Of a stretch of 64,000 nt of DNA, positions 18,980 to 27,120 are shown in pieces (positions within the stretch are counted from its first letter, which is position 1; the number at the start of each line of letters is the position of its first letter). The DNA comes from Hyphomicrobium_A sp963745205 (GTDB lineage Bacteria > Pseudomonadota > Alphaproteobacteria > Rhizobiales > Hyphomicrobiaceae). Location of the stretch: NCBI GenBank assembly GCA_963745205.1, contig CAVUWX010000007.1, forward strand, positions 372,001-436,000, in the 5' to 3' direction. The notes under the pieces are model-generated. The model saw only the letters and a program-made list of their open reading frames with translations, ran no database searches and was not told where the DNA came from. The position numbers were made by a program, and so were the translations under genes.

Positions 18980-19381
18980 ATGGCACATCCCTTCGTTGAC
19001 AGGGTGCTCATCGAGGCGAGGAGCATCGTCGCAGACCGTCGTCGCCGGCTGCGTGGCGCCGAAACCGTAACAGCGGACGGGCGCGAGTGTGATCCTTGCG
19101 ATGATGGGGCGGGGCGGTTTTGCGCCATTAGAGCCCTGATCCGCGCAGCTCACACAATCACCGGCGAGCCCGAACAGGCGCATCAGCTCGGCTGGAAAGT
19201 CGCGGGTCTTGTCGCCAAGGCAGCCAAGCTCCCACGTGTTGACGAGGACGAACCCGGCTGGAGCCTCGCCATGCTCAGCTCGACAGAGCAGGCATTCAAG
19301 CTGGCGCGCAGCTACGCAGCCGATCAGATGCGGATCGTTCAATCAGGATCGAAGCGCAGGGACTTGCTCACGGCGGCCTGA
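18980..19381 (+). CDS. Hypothetical protein (paralogue of 17771-18094)
   Basis: The 133-residue protein contains FVDRVLIEARSIVADRRRRL, RFCAIRALIRAAHTITGEPE and LGWKVAGLVAKAAK, matching the neighbour at 17771 in order and spacing. The ATG at 18980 follows a GGGGACG stretch; an in-frame GTG 20 codons upstream is possible. Function unknown. Confidence 0.55.
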   Translation: MAHPFVDRVLIEARSIVADRRRRLRGAETVTADGRECDPCDDGAGRFCAIRALIRAAHTITGEPEQAHQLGWKVAGLVAKAAKLPRVDEDEPGWSLAMLSSTEQAFKLARSYAADQMRIVQSGSKRRDLLTAA

Positions 19382-19494
19382 ACAACGTCCTCGGGCCCCA
19401 CTGCTGTGCAGGGACCTTGCTGAACGTTCATTTGCCATCGATAGCCCGACGACGTAGTGAACTGATCGCGGCCCAGAAGAAAGGTGCACGCATC

Positions 19495-20874
19495 ATGCGC
19501 AGAACGGGTTTTGCCTTCGCAGCGTTTCTGTTGATGCTCGTTCTTGCCTGCGCCACGACCGTCCTCAATGTGTCGCGCAGCTACTCGGCGCCCTCGCAGA
19601 ACTCGGAGTTTTACGGCCAGCTCGATCTCTTCGGCAATGTCCTTGAAGTGGTGCGCAGCAAATACGTTGAGCAGCCGGACGACGCCAAGCTGATCGAGAG
19701 CGCGCTCAACGGCATGCTTGCGGCGCTCGACCCGCACTCCGCCTATATGAACCCGAAGCAATATCGTGAACTTCAGACGCAGACTCGCGGCGAGTTCGGT
19801 GGGCTTGGCCTCGAGGTCACGATGGAGAACGGCGTCGTCAAGGTGGTGTCTCCCATCGACGACACGCCCGGCGCCAAGGCCGGCCTATTGGCCAATGACC
19901 TCATCACCCACATCGACAACGAGCAGATCGTCGGGCTCACGCTGGAACAGGCGGTCGAGAAGATGCGCGGTCCTGTCAACACGCCGATCACGCTCACGAT
20001 CGTGCGCAAGGGCGTGGATGATCCGTTCGACGTCAAGGTGATGCGCGACATTATCCGCATTAACCCCGTGAAGGCCCACAACGAGGGCGACGTCGCCTAC
20101 ATCAAGGTGACGGCCTTCAACGAGCAGACGCACGCCAACCTGGTCAAGGCCATCGACGAGGCCAAGAAGACGATTGGCAACAATCTCAAGGGCTACATCA
20201 TCGATCTGCGCAACAACCCCGGCGGACTGCTCGATCAGGCCATCGCCGTGTCCGACGATTTCCTGGAGGATGGCGCCATCGTGATCACCAAGGGTCGCAA
20301 TGCTGAGGAAACACAGCGAGCGAATGCCCACCCGGGAGACGAGACCGACGGCAAGAAGGTCGTCGTACTCATTAACGGCGGATCGGCCTCAGCCTCCGAG
20401 ATTGTCGCCGGCGCACTGCATGACCAAAAGCGCGCGACCGTTATCGGCACGCGCTCATTCGGCAAAGGCTCGGTGCAGACGATCATGCCGCTCGGCAGCA
20501 ACGGTGCGATCCGGCTGACCACGGCGCGCTACTACACACCATCGGGTCGTTCGATCCAGGCCAAAGGCATCGATCCCGATATCGTCGTGGAGGAAGAGAT
20601 TCCCGACGACTTGAAGACCAAACTTGCCGCCTACAAGCCTTATGGCGAAGCAAGCCTGCGCGGACATCTCAAGAACCCCGACGATAAGACGACACAAGCA
20701 GGCAAGGATCCCGAGGAAGCTCCCGGCTCATCCGCCTACGTGCCCAAGGAGCCCGAGAAGGACACGCAATTGCAGTATGCCTTGTCGTTCCTACGGGGAA
20801 CGACGACCAACGCCAGGACGGCCGGCGATCCCGACCAGGTACCCGAGCCCGCAAAGAGCGCGACGCAAAATTAA
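19495..20874 (+). CDS. ctpA: Carboxy-terminal processing protease (S41)
   Basis: The 459-residue protein has an N-terminal signal or anchor (FAFAAFLLMLVLACATTVL), a PDZ domain (GGLGLEVTMENGVVKVVSPI) and an S41 catalytic domain. The motif INGGSASASEIVAG carries the nucleophile (about Ser299), with Lys324 and Gln328 in RSFGKGSVQT, as in B. subtilis CtpB. It would cleave envelope proteins at their C-termini in the periplasm. The ATG at 19495 gives the normal family length; the frame extends 26 codons upstream. It is intact despite its accessory surroundings and may be a second copy in the genome. Confidence 0.92.
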   Translation: MRRTGFAFAAFLLMLVLACATTVLNVSRSYSAPSQNSEFYGQLDLFGNVLEVVRSKYVEQPDDAKLIESALNGMLAALDPHSAYMNPKQYRELQTQTRGEFGGLGLEVTMENGVVKVVSPIDDTPGAKAGLLANDLITHIDNEQIVGLTLEQAVEKMRGPVNTPITLTIVRKGVDDPFDVKVMRDIIRINPVKAHNEGDVAYIKVTAFNEQTHANLVKAIDEAKKTIGNNLKGYIIDLRNNPGGLLDQAIAVSDDFLEDGAIVITKGRNAEETQRANAHPGDETDGKKVVVLINGGSASASEIVAGALHDQKRATVIGTRSFGKGSVQTIMPLGSNGAIRLTTARYYTPSGRSIQAKGIDPDIVVEEEIPDDLKTKLAAYKPYGEASLRGHLKNPDDKTTQAGKDPEEAPGSSAYVPKEPEKDTQLQYALSFLRGTTTNARTAGDPDQVPEPAKSATQN

Positions 20875-20967
20875 GAAGTACCGCGCGCCGGACGTGCATG
20901 TGGTTGTCGGAGACGGAGCGGAGCGTTTGGTATTTCATGGGTGGTGTGAGCGTAGTTTTATAGGCTC

Positions 20968-21318
20968 ATGCGTCCGCAGTTTTCTGCCAGCTATTGGCAG
21001 CTTGCCCTTGAGCCTGCCCTATTGATCGAGCCCCTGGCCCTAATCAAGCCTCGCGCCTTGATCAAACCTAGGAATCTCATTGAACCGCGTGGGTTGATTG
21101 AGGCTGAATGCCTGATTGAGCCCAGCGATGCTTCGCCGGCGCCTTCGTGGATTGCATCGCATTCCTCTAACGGGCCGCTCCAGGCACTGCTTCTCAACGG
21201 GGATGACGCGCGCCCATCTTCGCTTTTCCGGGGTCTGGATGCGCTACACGGGTCGCTCAAGAAGAACGGCGACACCGTGGTTGAGCGAGAGATTGCGAGC
21301 TCGCAGGGGCGACGATAA
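20968..21318 (+). CDS. Hypothetical protein with LIEPRx hexapeptide repeats
   Basis: The 116-residue frame contains six hexapeptides in a row: LIEPLA, LIKPRA, LIKPRN, LIEPRG, LIEAEC, LIEPSD. Codons for the conserved Leu, Ile, Glu and Pro differ between units (TTG, CTA, CTC, CTG for Leu), so the amino acids are conserved while the DNA drifts, which supports this frame. The stop is 6 bases before a strong terminator. The start is uncertain: no ribosome binding site is clear near the ATG at 20968. Function unknown. Confidence 0.45.
   Translation: MRPQFSASYWQLALEPALLIEPLALIKPRALIKPRNLIEPRGLIEAECLIEPSDASPAPSWIASHSSNGPLQALLLNGDDARPSSLFRGLDALHGSLKKNGDTVVEREIASSQGRR
21004..21129 (+). repeat. 18-bp tandem repeat, six clear units plus one partial
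   Basis: Units start at 21022, 21040, 21058, 21076, 21094 and 21112, each 18 bases and diverged at third codon positions. A weaker unit begins at 21004. They encode the LIEPRx hexapeptides. Confidence 0.75.
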
Positions 21319-21324
21319 AATTAA

Positions 21325-21355
21325 AGCCTCGGTTACCAACCGAGGCTATTTTTTT
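21325..21355 (+). terminator. Strong intrinsic terminator
   Basis: A perfect 10-bp stem (AGCCTCGGTT / AACCGAGGCT) with a three-base loop is followed by seven T. It closes the transcript carrying the hexapeptide-repeat gene, and possibly ctpA. Confidence 0.85.
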
Positions 21356-21384
21356 CGCACTATTGGCCGATGGAAAACCGATCC

Positions 21385-21726
21385 ATGTCGTCCCGCCCTC
21401 TTGTTTGGCTCTTCTGTGCCGCGCTCTTAGCCTTTGCTGCCGGCGATCGGGCGGTTGCGCTCGAGAGGTCGATGGTCCCCACAATCGGTCCCAGTGATCT
21501 GGTGGTGAAAATCGAGGGCCGAAAAGGCACGCGCGTCTACACGCCAGATGACTCGGCGGACTATAAGGCGTTAGTTGAGGGCCAAGAGAAGGTCACCGCG
21601 ACACATGATGCAACGTCGCAAGAAAAGCTCGAGCGGTGCATGGCGAGCTGGGACAGCGGAACTCACATCACAAAACCAAACTGGCGAAAGATCTGCGAGC
21701 GGCAGCTGTTGGACGGCGGGCTATAG
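21385..21726 (+). CDS. Small secreted protein
   Basis: The 113-residue product has a signal peptide (RPLVWLFCAALLAFAAGDRAVA) and a mature region SDLVVKIEGRKGTRVYTPDD ... ERCMASWDSGTHITKPNWRK with two Cys. A start five codons upstream at 21370 is also possible. The gene begins just after the terminator at 21325 and so has its own promoter. Function unknown. Confidence 0.6.
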   Translation: MSSRPLVWLFCAALLAFAAGDRAVALERSMVPTIGPSDLVVKIEGRKGTRVYTPDDSADYKALVEGQEKVTATHDATSQEKLERCMASWDSGTHITKPNWRKICERQLLDGGL

Positions 21727-21905
21727 CTCGCTCCCTGTACGCCTTTTTTGTGGGCCATTGAACTCGACTGAGGCGCCCCTTTGCTGGCCAGCTCTGATGG
21801 ATGCGCTACTCACCAATCCACGCTCTCGTCGATAGTGGGCAGTTTGAAAATAGAGCACCTTCACTCCCGATTGCGCGACGTCGCGACGCGGCTCATATTT
21901 CATGC

Positions 21906-22160
21906 ATGACCGATAAAGCATCAGTGCCATTCGGCGGCGTGCAGGGGTGGCTCGCGGATTTGGCTATCCCCTACCCCGAGAAAGGCGAACGCCCGACCAA
22001 GAGCTACTATGTGGCAGAGCCCGCCATGCACCGCGCCATGACGGCGATTAGGGTCCACGCGAAAGCAAAAGAGGACGCCATCGTGACCCTGCGGCGCGCA
22101 CTTTCCAAGGGCGAGGTCGCAGGACTCAAATTGAAGCCCGGAGAGGTCAAGCCGGCATGA
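21906..22160 (+). CDS. Hypothetical protein, translationally coupled to the next gene
   Basis: The 84-residue soluble protein (VQGWLADLAIPYPEKGERPT ... IVTLRRALSKGEVAGLKLKP) ends in an ATGA overlap with the next gene, indicating coupled translation. The ribosome binding site for the ATG at 21906 is weak. Function unknown. Confidence 0.5.
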   Translation: MTDKASVPFGGVQGWLADLAIPYPEKGERPTKSYYVAEPAMHRAMTAIRVHAKAKEDAIVTLRRALSKGEVAGLKLKPGEVKPA

Positions 22161-22378
22161 TCTCACACAAGCGCCCTCGCTCCGGTAAAGCAAAGAAGCC
22201 TCCGAGCAAGGCGATCCAGCGGTGGGATACCGAGGGTGGCGCGTCGAAGAGTGGGCCGCAGCAGGAGCCCAAGCGCCCCAAGGCGAAGCCCTTCTCAGGC
22301 GACTTCACGGAAAACCCTGGCTCAGTCGGAGAGATGCACGTCTCATACGAGAGCTACAAGAAGCGCTGTCCCAGGTAG
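22157..22378 (+). CDS. Small basic hypothetical protein
   Basis: The 73-residue, Lys/Arg/Pro-rich product (MISHKRPRSGKAKKPPSKAI ... VSYESYKKRC) starts within the stop of the preceding gene (ATGA). It is probably disordered and perhaps nucleic-acid binding by composition only. Confidence 0.5.
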   Translation: MISHKRPRSGKAKKPPSKAIQRWDTEGGASKSGPQQEPKRPKAKPFSGDFTENPGSVGEMHVSYESYKKRCPR

Positions 22379-22406
22379 CGAGCCGGGTTAGCGAGGGAGT
22401 TATCCG

Positions 22407-22634
22407 ATGCACCGCCCTACAAGACGTCTCGCCTTCGCTGCGCTAGTGACGGCATCTCCTTCTCGTTCAGCCCGCGAGCGCCGTGGTGTTGGCGCCTCCA
22501 AGAGCGAGCGTGTCTCAACTCAGCGTCGTCGATCGTATCTATTGGCGTCGAGGTTGGTGGGGTACCGGCTTGCCAGACTGGCCGTTACTTACGCTCCTGA
22601 TCGCGTTGCCAATAGACGAACAGCACCGTGACGA
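22407..22634 (+). pseudogene. Frameshifted small secreted protein gene
   Basis: MHRPTRRLAFAALVTAS is followed one frame off by LLLVQPASAVVLAPPRASVS and VVDRIYWRRGWWGTG. Together they make a good signal peptide with an AXA-type cleavage site and a short mature part. The shift lies near 22455-22460. Either a decayed gene or an error; the 3' boundary is uncertain. Confidence 0.35.
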
Positions 22635-22662
22635 GGGCGGTGAGACTCATAATCGCGAGCAT
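22585..22662 (-). CDS. 25-residue single-span membrane peptide
   Basis: MLAIMSLTALVTVLFVYWQR then DQERK: one hydrophobic segment and a charged tail, typical of bacterial membrane microproteins. The ribosome binding site is weak (AGAAG). It lies opposite the frameshifted gene at 22407. Confidence 0.3.
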   Translation of the reverse strand: MLAIMSLTALVTVLFVYWQRDQERK

Positions 22663-22852
22663 GTCGGGTCTTCTAACGAATCCCAGCCAAGCCGCTGTTG
22701 CTGTGAAGGCACCGGGCTAAAGCCAGCGATATCGCGGCCAGGGATCAAGACGGTGAAAGAGAAGCCGAAGGTCCGCATCAAAGAAGTTACGAATGGGCCG
22801 GAGAGTAGGAGAGCGACGGCTATAGATACGAGTGACCTGCGCCGACCGCCTT

Positions 22853-23118
22853 AGTCCTCGCTCGCGAACAGGTAGCTCGCGCGCAGCATCACGGCTGAGA
22901 TTTTCGCGTCGTTGAGCGTCGGTCTTCGAGGCGAGCAGCGGCGCGTTGAGATCTTCTCGCTCGGCGAGCAGGCGCGCTCTCTCGGCGTCGAGAGCGGCGC
23001 AGTCCAGCTCCTGAGGTTGATCCGGCGCGGGTCCGCCGAGTGTTGGCAGTTTCGGCATAGAGCACGCGCCTAAGCCGAGCATGAGGACCGCGCTGAGCAC
23101 AGCCAGCCCCAACTTCAA
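22853..23118 (-). pseudogene. Lipoprotein front half joined to outer-membrane protein 3' end (copy E)
   Basis: A TTG start at 23118 opens MKLGLAVLSAVLMLGLGAC, a clear lipoprotein signal. LDAERARLLAEREDLNAPLL and ASKTDAQR follow, the missing front half of the debris family at 4.1, 9.0, 14.0 and 14.4 kb. At about 22915 the sequence switches, one frame off, to AKISAVMLRASYLFASED and a TAA at 22853. That is the last strand of an Omp25-like beta-barrel (compare ISAVMVRASYLFMPED ending the gene at 45887). It looks like a deletion junction between two neighbouring genes. Confidence 0.6.
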
Positions 23119-23156
23119 CTCCGCGCTAAAGCACCGCCCCCGCACCCTAGATCCCT

Positions 23157-23173
23157 GTTTCACCGGGTGAAAC
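23157..23173. repeat. Perfect 17-bp palindrome
   Basis: GTTTCACC-G-GGTGAAAC, with 8-bp arms, lies between the lipoprotein remnant and the tRNA-Lys gene. Nearby is a direct repeat of AGTTTATAGG separated by one or two bases (about 23207-23227). The cluster resembles an island end or a recombination or regulator site rather than a terminator, as no T run follows. Confidence 0.5.
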
Positions 23174-23288
23174 CGTGTCCCTTCCCGGCACCCGTTCCCT
23201 GATTTTAGTTTATAGGAGTTTATAGGTTGGTGGCGGCGCAGCCCTCAACGGCATTAACCATATAAGCCTTTATTTTTCTTGAAGAAAG

Positions 23289-23364
<76 letters not shown>

Positions 23365-23650
23365 GCGCCGACCTCGCGACCGCAGGATCACCTGCTCATC
23401 GCTCGCGGCCGGGACGCGCCCGGCACCATGACGGCAAAAGGGCCCGCCGCGCGAGCCCTATGGCCAGAGCCTCTAGCATCACGGGGCGCCCCTGTCCAGA
23501 CGCGCCGCGGGCGGCGCGTCTGCGAGCATCGGCCAGCGGCTTTGCACCGGCTGATCACCCCACTCTGGGCTCCGGGTCGCGACTGCTGCATACTACGCGC
23601 GAGCCTCGAATCAATTCGCCTCCCGGCGTCCGTGATTGGACCGCTGATCC

Positions 23651-23956
23651 ATGGACGAGAAACGCAAGACCATCCGGCGCCGTGTCCTGAAAGAGGGCAA
23701 GATCATCTTCGCCGACGGCATGCGCGTCATCGACTGCACGATCCGCGACATGTCCGACAACGGCGCGCGACTGCTGATCGCAAACAGCGTTGGGGTGCCC
23801 GAGACGTTCCACCTGTTCGAGAAGTCGAGCGGCATGGTCTATCCCACGACGGTCGTATGGCGCCAGCCCAGCGCCATCGGGGTCAAGTTCGACAGGCCGC
23901 CTACGAGCATCCACGACGCTGCCAACCGGCGCTATGCACGCTTGCGGTTCCTCTGA
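23651..23956 (+). CDS. PilZ-domain protein
   Basis: The 101-residue single-domain protein carries the PilZ c-di-GMP binding motifs: an Arg-rich N-terminal switch (KRKTIRRRVLKEG) and DMSDNGARLL, corresponding to D/NxSxxG. It would be a cytoplasmic c-di-GMP receptor or adaptor. It stands alone, convergent with mreB. Confidence 0.85.
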   Translation: MDEKRKTIRRRVLKEGKIIFADGMRVIDCTIRDMSDNGARLLIANSVGVPETFHLFEKSSGMVYPTTVVWRQPSAIGVKFDRPPTSIHDAANRRYARLRFL

Positions 23957-23974
23957 AAAACCGGCACGCCGTCG

Positions 23975-25012
23975 CTAGGGCCGCATCAAGAGGTGCGCGC
24001 GCTCGGTCAGCCCCGCGAGAACGGCGGCCGAACCCTTGACCACGCAATGCATAGGGTTCGGCTGGACGTGGAACTTGACGCCGACGCGTCGCGTCAAGGC
24101 GAGATCGAGCTTGTCGAGGAGCGCGCCGCCCCCCGTCAGGTGGATGCCGCGCCGCGTGATATCGCTCACGACGTCGGGGGGCAGCTCCTCCAGCGCCCGC
24201 TGCGCGAAATCGGCGAGCGCCTCGACCGGCTCGGCCAGCGCTTCCGCGATGTCCTGGGGCGTCAGCACCGCGCTTTTGGCCCAGCCCTTGCGCAGGTCGC
24301 GACCGCGGATGTGCACCTCCGCCGCGCGGCCGTTGCTGCTGGCTTGCGCGGTACCGGCCTCGATTTTTATGCGTTCGGCGTTGGCCTCGCCGATGAGGAG
24401 ATGGTGCTTGCGCCGCACGTAGCGGATAATCGCTTCGTCCATGGCGTTGCCGGCGCAGCGCAGCGTGCGTGCCGCGACGATGGAGCCACCCGACAGAACC
24501 GCGATATCAGCGGTCCCGCCGCCGATGTCGACGACCATGGAACCGCCCGGCTCGTCGATGAGCAAACCGGCGCCGAGTGAGGCGGCAACCGGTTCGGCGA
24601 TCATGTACACTTTGCGCGCCCCGACCGACATCGCCGTGTCGTAGACCGCGCGGCGCTCGACCGGCGTTGCGCCCGCCGGCACGCAAATCAAAATGCGCGG
24701 CCGGCGGAAGCCGAGCATGGTCTTGGCGCGCTTGATGAACTGCCGCAGCATCTCCTCGGTGGCGATGAAGTCCGCGATGACGCCGTCGCGTAACGGACGC
24801 ACCAGCTCAATCGATTCCGGCGCGCGCCCCATCAGCAGCTTGGCCTTGCGCCCGACCGCGAGGATCTCACGGGCGGCGCGGTGGTTGCACACGGCGACAG
24901 CGGAGGGCTCATCGATGATGATGCCGCGTCCGGCCACGTGCACTAGCGTATTGGCGGTGCCGAGGTCGATCGCGATGTCGTCCGAGAAAGCGCTTGCTAC
25001 CGCCAACTGCAT
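23975..25012 (-). CDS. mreB: MreB-family actin-like protein
   Basis: The 345-residue protein has the actin/Hsp70 fold signatures: phosphate 1 AIDLGTANTLVHV, connector and phosphate 2 VVDIGGGTADIAVLSGG, adenosine motif GIHLTGGGALLDKLD. MreB filaments guide cell-wall synthesis in rod-shaped cells. No mreC, mreD or pbp2 lies beside it, so it is either a separate paralogue or a relocated gene. It follows leuA on the same strand after a terminator. Confidence 0.9.
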   Translation of the reverse strand: MQLAVASAFSDDIAIDLGTANTLVHVAGRGIIIDEPSAVAVCNHRAAREILAVGRKAKLLMGRAPESIELVRPLRDGVIADFIATEEMLRQFIKRAKTMLGFRRPRILICVPAGATPVERRAVYDTAMSVGARKVYMIAEPVAASLGAGLLIDEPGGSMVVDIGGGTADIAVLSGGSIVAARTLRCAGNAMDEAIIRYVRRKHHLLIGEANAERIKIEAGTAQASSNGRAAEVHIRGRDLRKGWAKSAVLTPQDIAEALAEPVEALADFAQRALEELPPDVVSDITRRGIHLTGGGALLDKLDLALTRRVGVKFHVQPNPMHCVVKGSAAVLAGLTERAHLLMRP

Positions 25013-25136
25013 CGTCTGCCCGTAACCTTCGGCCCGCGGCGGTCAGAATGCTCCAAAATAGCAAACAACTCCCTCGTCCGCGCACGTCGCAACAGATGTA
25101 CCGCGTTCCCGCCCGGAACGCCAACGCAGGTGCGGT

Positions 25137-25175
25137 AACAAACCGGGCGGCTCGGCGGCGAACCCCAAGCCGCCC
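25137..25175 (-). terminator. Likely leuA terminator
   Basis: On the minus strand just after the leuA stop, an 8-bp stem (GGGCGGCT / AGCCGCCC) with a 15-base loop is followed by GGTTTGTT. Confidence 0.55.
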
Positions 25176-25194
25176 GCATCCGCGGTAGGGCAGG

Positions 25195-26775
25195 TCACAG
25201 CGCCTGCTGCTGCACCCGCGCCGTCTTCTGCCGCTTGACCATCAGCTTGTTGAGCGCGGAGACGTAGGCGCGGGCAGACGCGACCATCGTATCGGTGTCG
25301 GCGCCGCGGCCCGTCACCATGCGACCGCCCTCCTCCAGCCGCACCGACACCTCCGCTTGTGCGTCCGTGCCCTCGGTCACGGCGTGCACCTGGTAGAGGT
25401 CGAGCTTGGCTTCGTGCGGCACCAGCATTTTGATGGCGTTGAAGGTGGCGTCGACAGGCCCGTTGCCGGTCGACTGCACCGTGTGCTGCGCGCCGTCGAT
25501 GTCGAGCGTCAGCGTCGCCGACTGCGGACCCATGTTGCCGGCGATGACCGTCAGCGAGACGACCTTCATGCGGTCGTGCGCATGCGCGATGCCTTCATCC
25601 ACGAGCGCCTCGATGTCCTCGTCGTAGACGTGCTTCTTGCGATCGGCGAGGCCCTTAAAACGCACGAATGCGTCCTCGAATGCGTTCTCGCCCAGCTCGT
25701 AGCCGAGCTCCTTCAGCTTGGCGCGGAAGGCGTTGCGGCCCGAGTGCTTGCCCATGACGAGCGAGCTCTTGCCGACACCGACGGACTCCGGCGTCATGAT
25801 CTCGTAGGTCTGCTGGTACTTGAGGATGCCGTCTTGGTGGATGCCGCTTTCGTGCGCGAACGCGTTGCGGCCGACGATCGCCTTGTTGTACTGCACCGGA
25901 AAATTGGTGACCGCGGAGACGAGCCGCGAGGCTCGCGACAGCATGGTCGCGTCGATGCGCGTGTCGTAGGGCAGCACGTCGCGGCGCGTCCTGATCGCCA
26001 TGACGACCTCCTCCAGCGCCGCGTTTCCCGCCCGCTCGCCGATGCCGTTGATGGCGCATTCGATCTGGCGCGCGCCGGCAGCGAGGGCTGCGAGCGAGTT
26101 GGCGACCGCGAGCCCCAGGTCGTTGTGGCAGTGGGTGGAGAAGGTCACGCGCTCGGCGCCCGGCACGCGCGCACGCACGGCTGAGAACATGGCGCCGTAC
26201 TCCTGCGGCGTGGCGTAGCCGACGGTGTCGGGCAGGTTGATTGTGGTGGCGCCGGCCTTGATCGCCGCCTCTACGCAGCGGCACAGGTAGTCGATGGGGG
26301 TGCGAGTGGCATCCATCGCCGACCACTCGACGTCCTCAACGAGATTGCGCGCGCGCGCAACCGTCGCGGTCACGATCTCCAGCACTTCCGCCTCCGTCTT
26401 GCGCATCTGGTGCGCGAGGTGGATGGGCGAGGTCGAGACGAAGGTATGGATGCGGCCGCGCCGCGCATGGCGCACGGCCTCGCCCGCGCGGTCGATGTCG
26501 GCGAAGATCGCCCTCGCTAGCCCGGCGACGGTTGCCCGCTGCACGCGTTTGGAGATCGCGCTGACCGCCTCGAAGTCGCCCTCCGAGGCGACGGGAAAGC
26601 CTGCCTCGATGATATCGACGCCCATGGCGTCGAGGCAATCGGCGACCTCGAGCTTCTCCTCGAAGGTCATGGTCGCGCCAGGGCATTGCTCGCCGTCGCG
26701 CAGGGTGGTGTCGAAGATGCGGACGTGGTCCGGGCCCTGCTCGGGCTCTTTCGGTTGTTCGGGTGCGGTGCTCAT
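25195..26775 (-). CDS. leuA: 2-isopropylmalate synthase
   Basis: The 526-residue enzyme condenses acetyl-CoA with 2-oxoisovalerate, the first step of leucine synthesis. The HMGL-like catalytic domain begins FDTTLRDGEQCPGATMTFEE, has the metal-binding HCHNDLGLAVANSLA segment and GIGERAGN, and is followed by the linker and the C-terminal LeuA allosteric dimerisation domain (SLTVIAGNMGPQSATLTLDI). Length matches LeuA of Rhizobiales. A stable hairpin in the upstream region (26849-26898) may be a control element. Confidence 0.95.
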   Translation of the reverse strand: MSTAPEQPKEPEQGPDHVRIFDTTLRDGEQCPGATMTFEEKLEVADCLDAMGVDIIEAGFPVASEGDFEAVSAISKRVQRATVAGLARAIFADIDRAGEAVRHARRGRIHTFVSTSPIHLAHQMRKTEAEVLEIVTATVARARNLVEDVEWSAMDATRTPIDYLCRCVEAAIKAGATTINLPDTVGYATPQEYGAMFSAVRARVPGAERVTFSTHCHNDLGLAVANSLAALAAGARQIECAINGIGERAGNAALEEVVMAIRTRRDVLPYDTRIDATMLSRASRLVSAVTNFPVQYNKAIVGRNAFAHESGIHQDGILKYQQTYEIMTPESVGVGKSSLVMGKHSGRNAFRAKLKELGYELGENAFEDAFVRFKGLADRKKHVYDEDIEALVDEGIAHAHDRMKVVSLTVIAGNMGPQSATLTLDIDGAQHTVQSTGNGPVDATFNAIKMLVPHEAKLDLYQVHAVTEGTDAQAEVSVRLEEGGRMVTGRGADTDTMVASARAYVSALNKLMVKRQKTARVQQQAL

Positions 26776-26848
26776 CGGTTCCGTCTCTCGCTTCGGCCAG
26801 CGTCCCGCAGGAGCTGGCGTTGATCCTTCAGCTCGCTCGACTTCTTAT

Positions 26849-26898
26849 CCCCTGAGCGCCCGTCCCGGGTTCAGCCGGAACAAGAAGAGGCTCAGGGG
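26849..26898 (-). promoter_or_regulatory. Candidate leuA leader hairpin
   Basis: Perfect 9-bp arms (CCCCTGAGC / GCTCAGGGG) flank a 32-base loop that can form a smaller CCGG stem. It lies about 75 bases before the leuA start in a stretch rich in Leu codons (one frame gives LLTLLLSSP then a stop; another, crossing both arms, gives PLSLFLFRLNPGRALRG then a stop). No ATG, GTG or TTG opens either frame, so a leader peptide is not established. Confidence 0.4.
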
Positions 26899-27120
26899 CT
26901 GCTAAGGAGGAGGGTCAGAAGCTCGGCGCGCGCCGAAAGAGCGCGCAGCGGATAAGCTCCGCGCGGCTCTCAAAGCTGCCAGGAATGGCGAACGGCTGAC
27001 GCATTAGCCAACGTCTAATACATCTTGACCGATTGCGCTAGACCATTGGCGGCGAAGGCCGCGCGCGAGGTTAGCAATTGGCAACTACCGGCAATTTTGG
27101 CGCGCCCGGTACCGTTCGGC

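Noticed and set aside
24036..24422. Long plus-strand open frames opposite mreB
   Set aside because: They mirror the GC-rich codon pattern of mreB and show no protein-like features or binding site.
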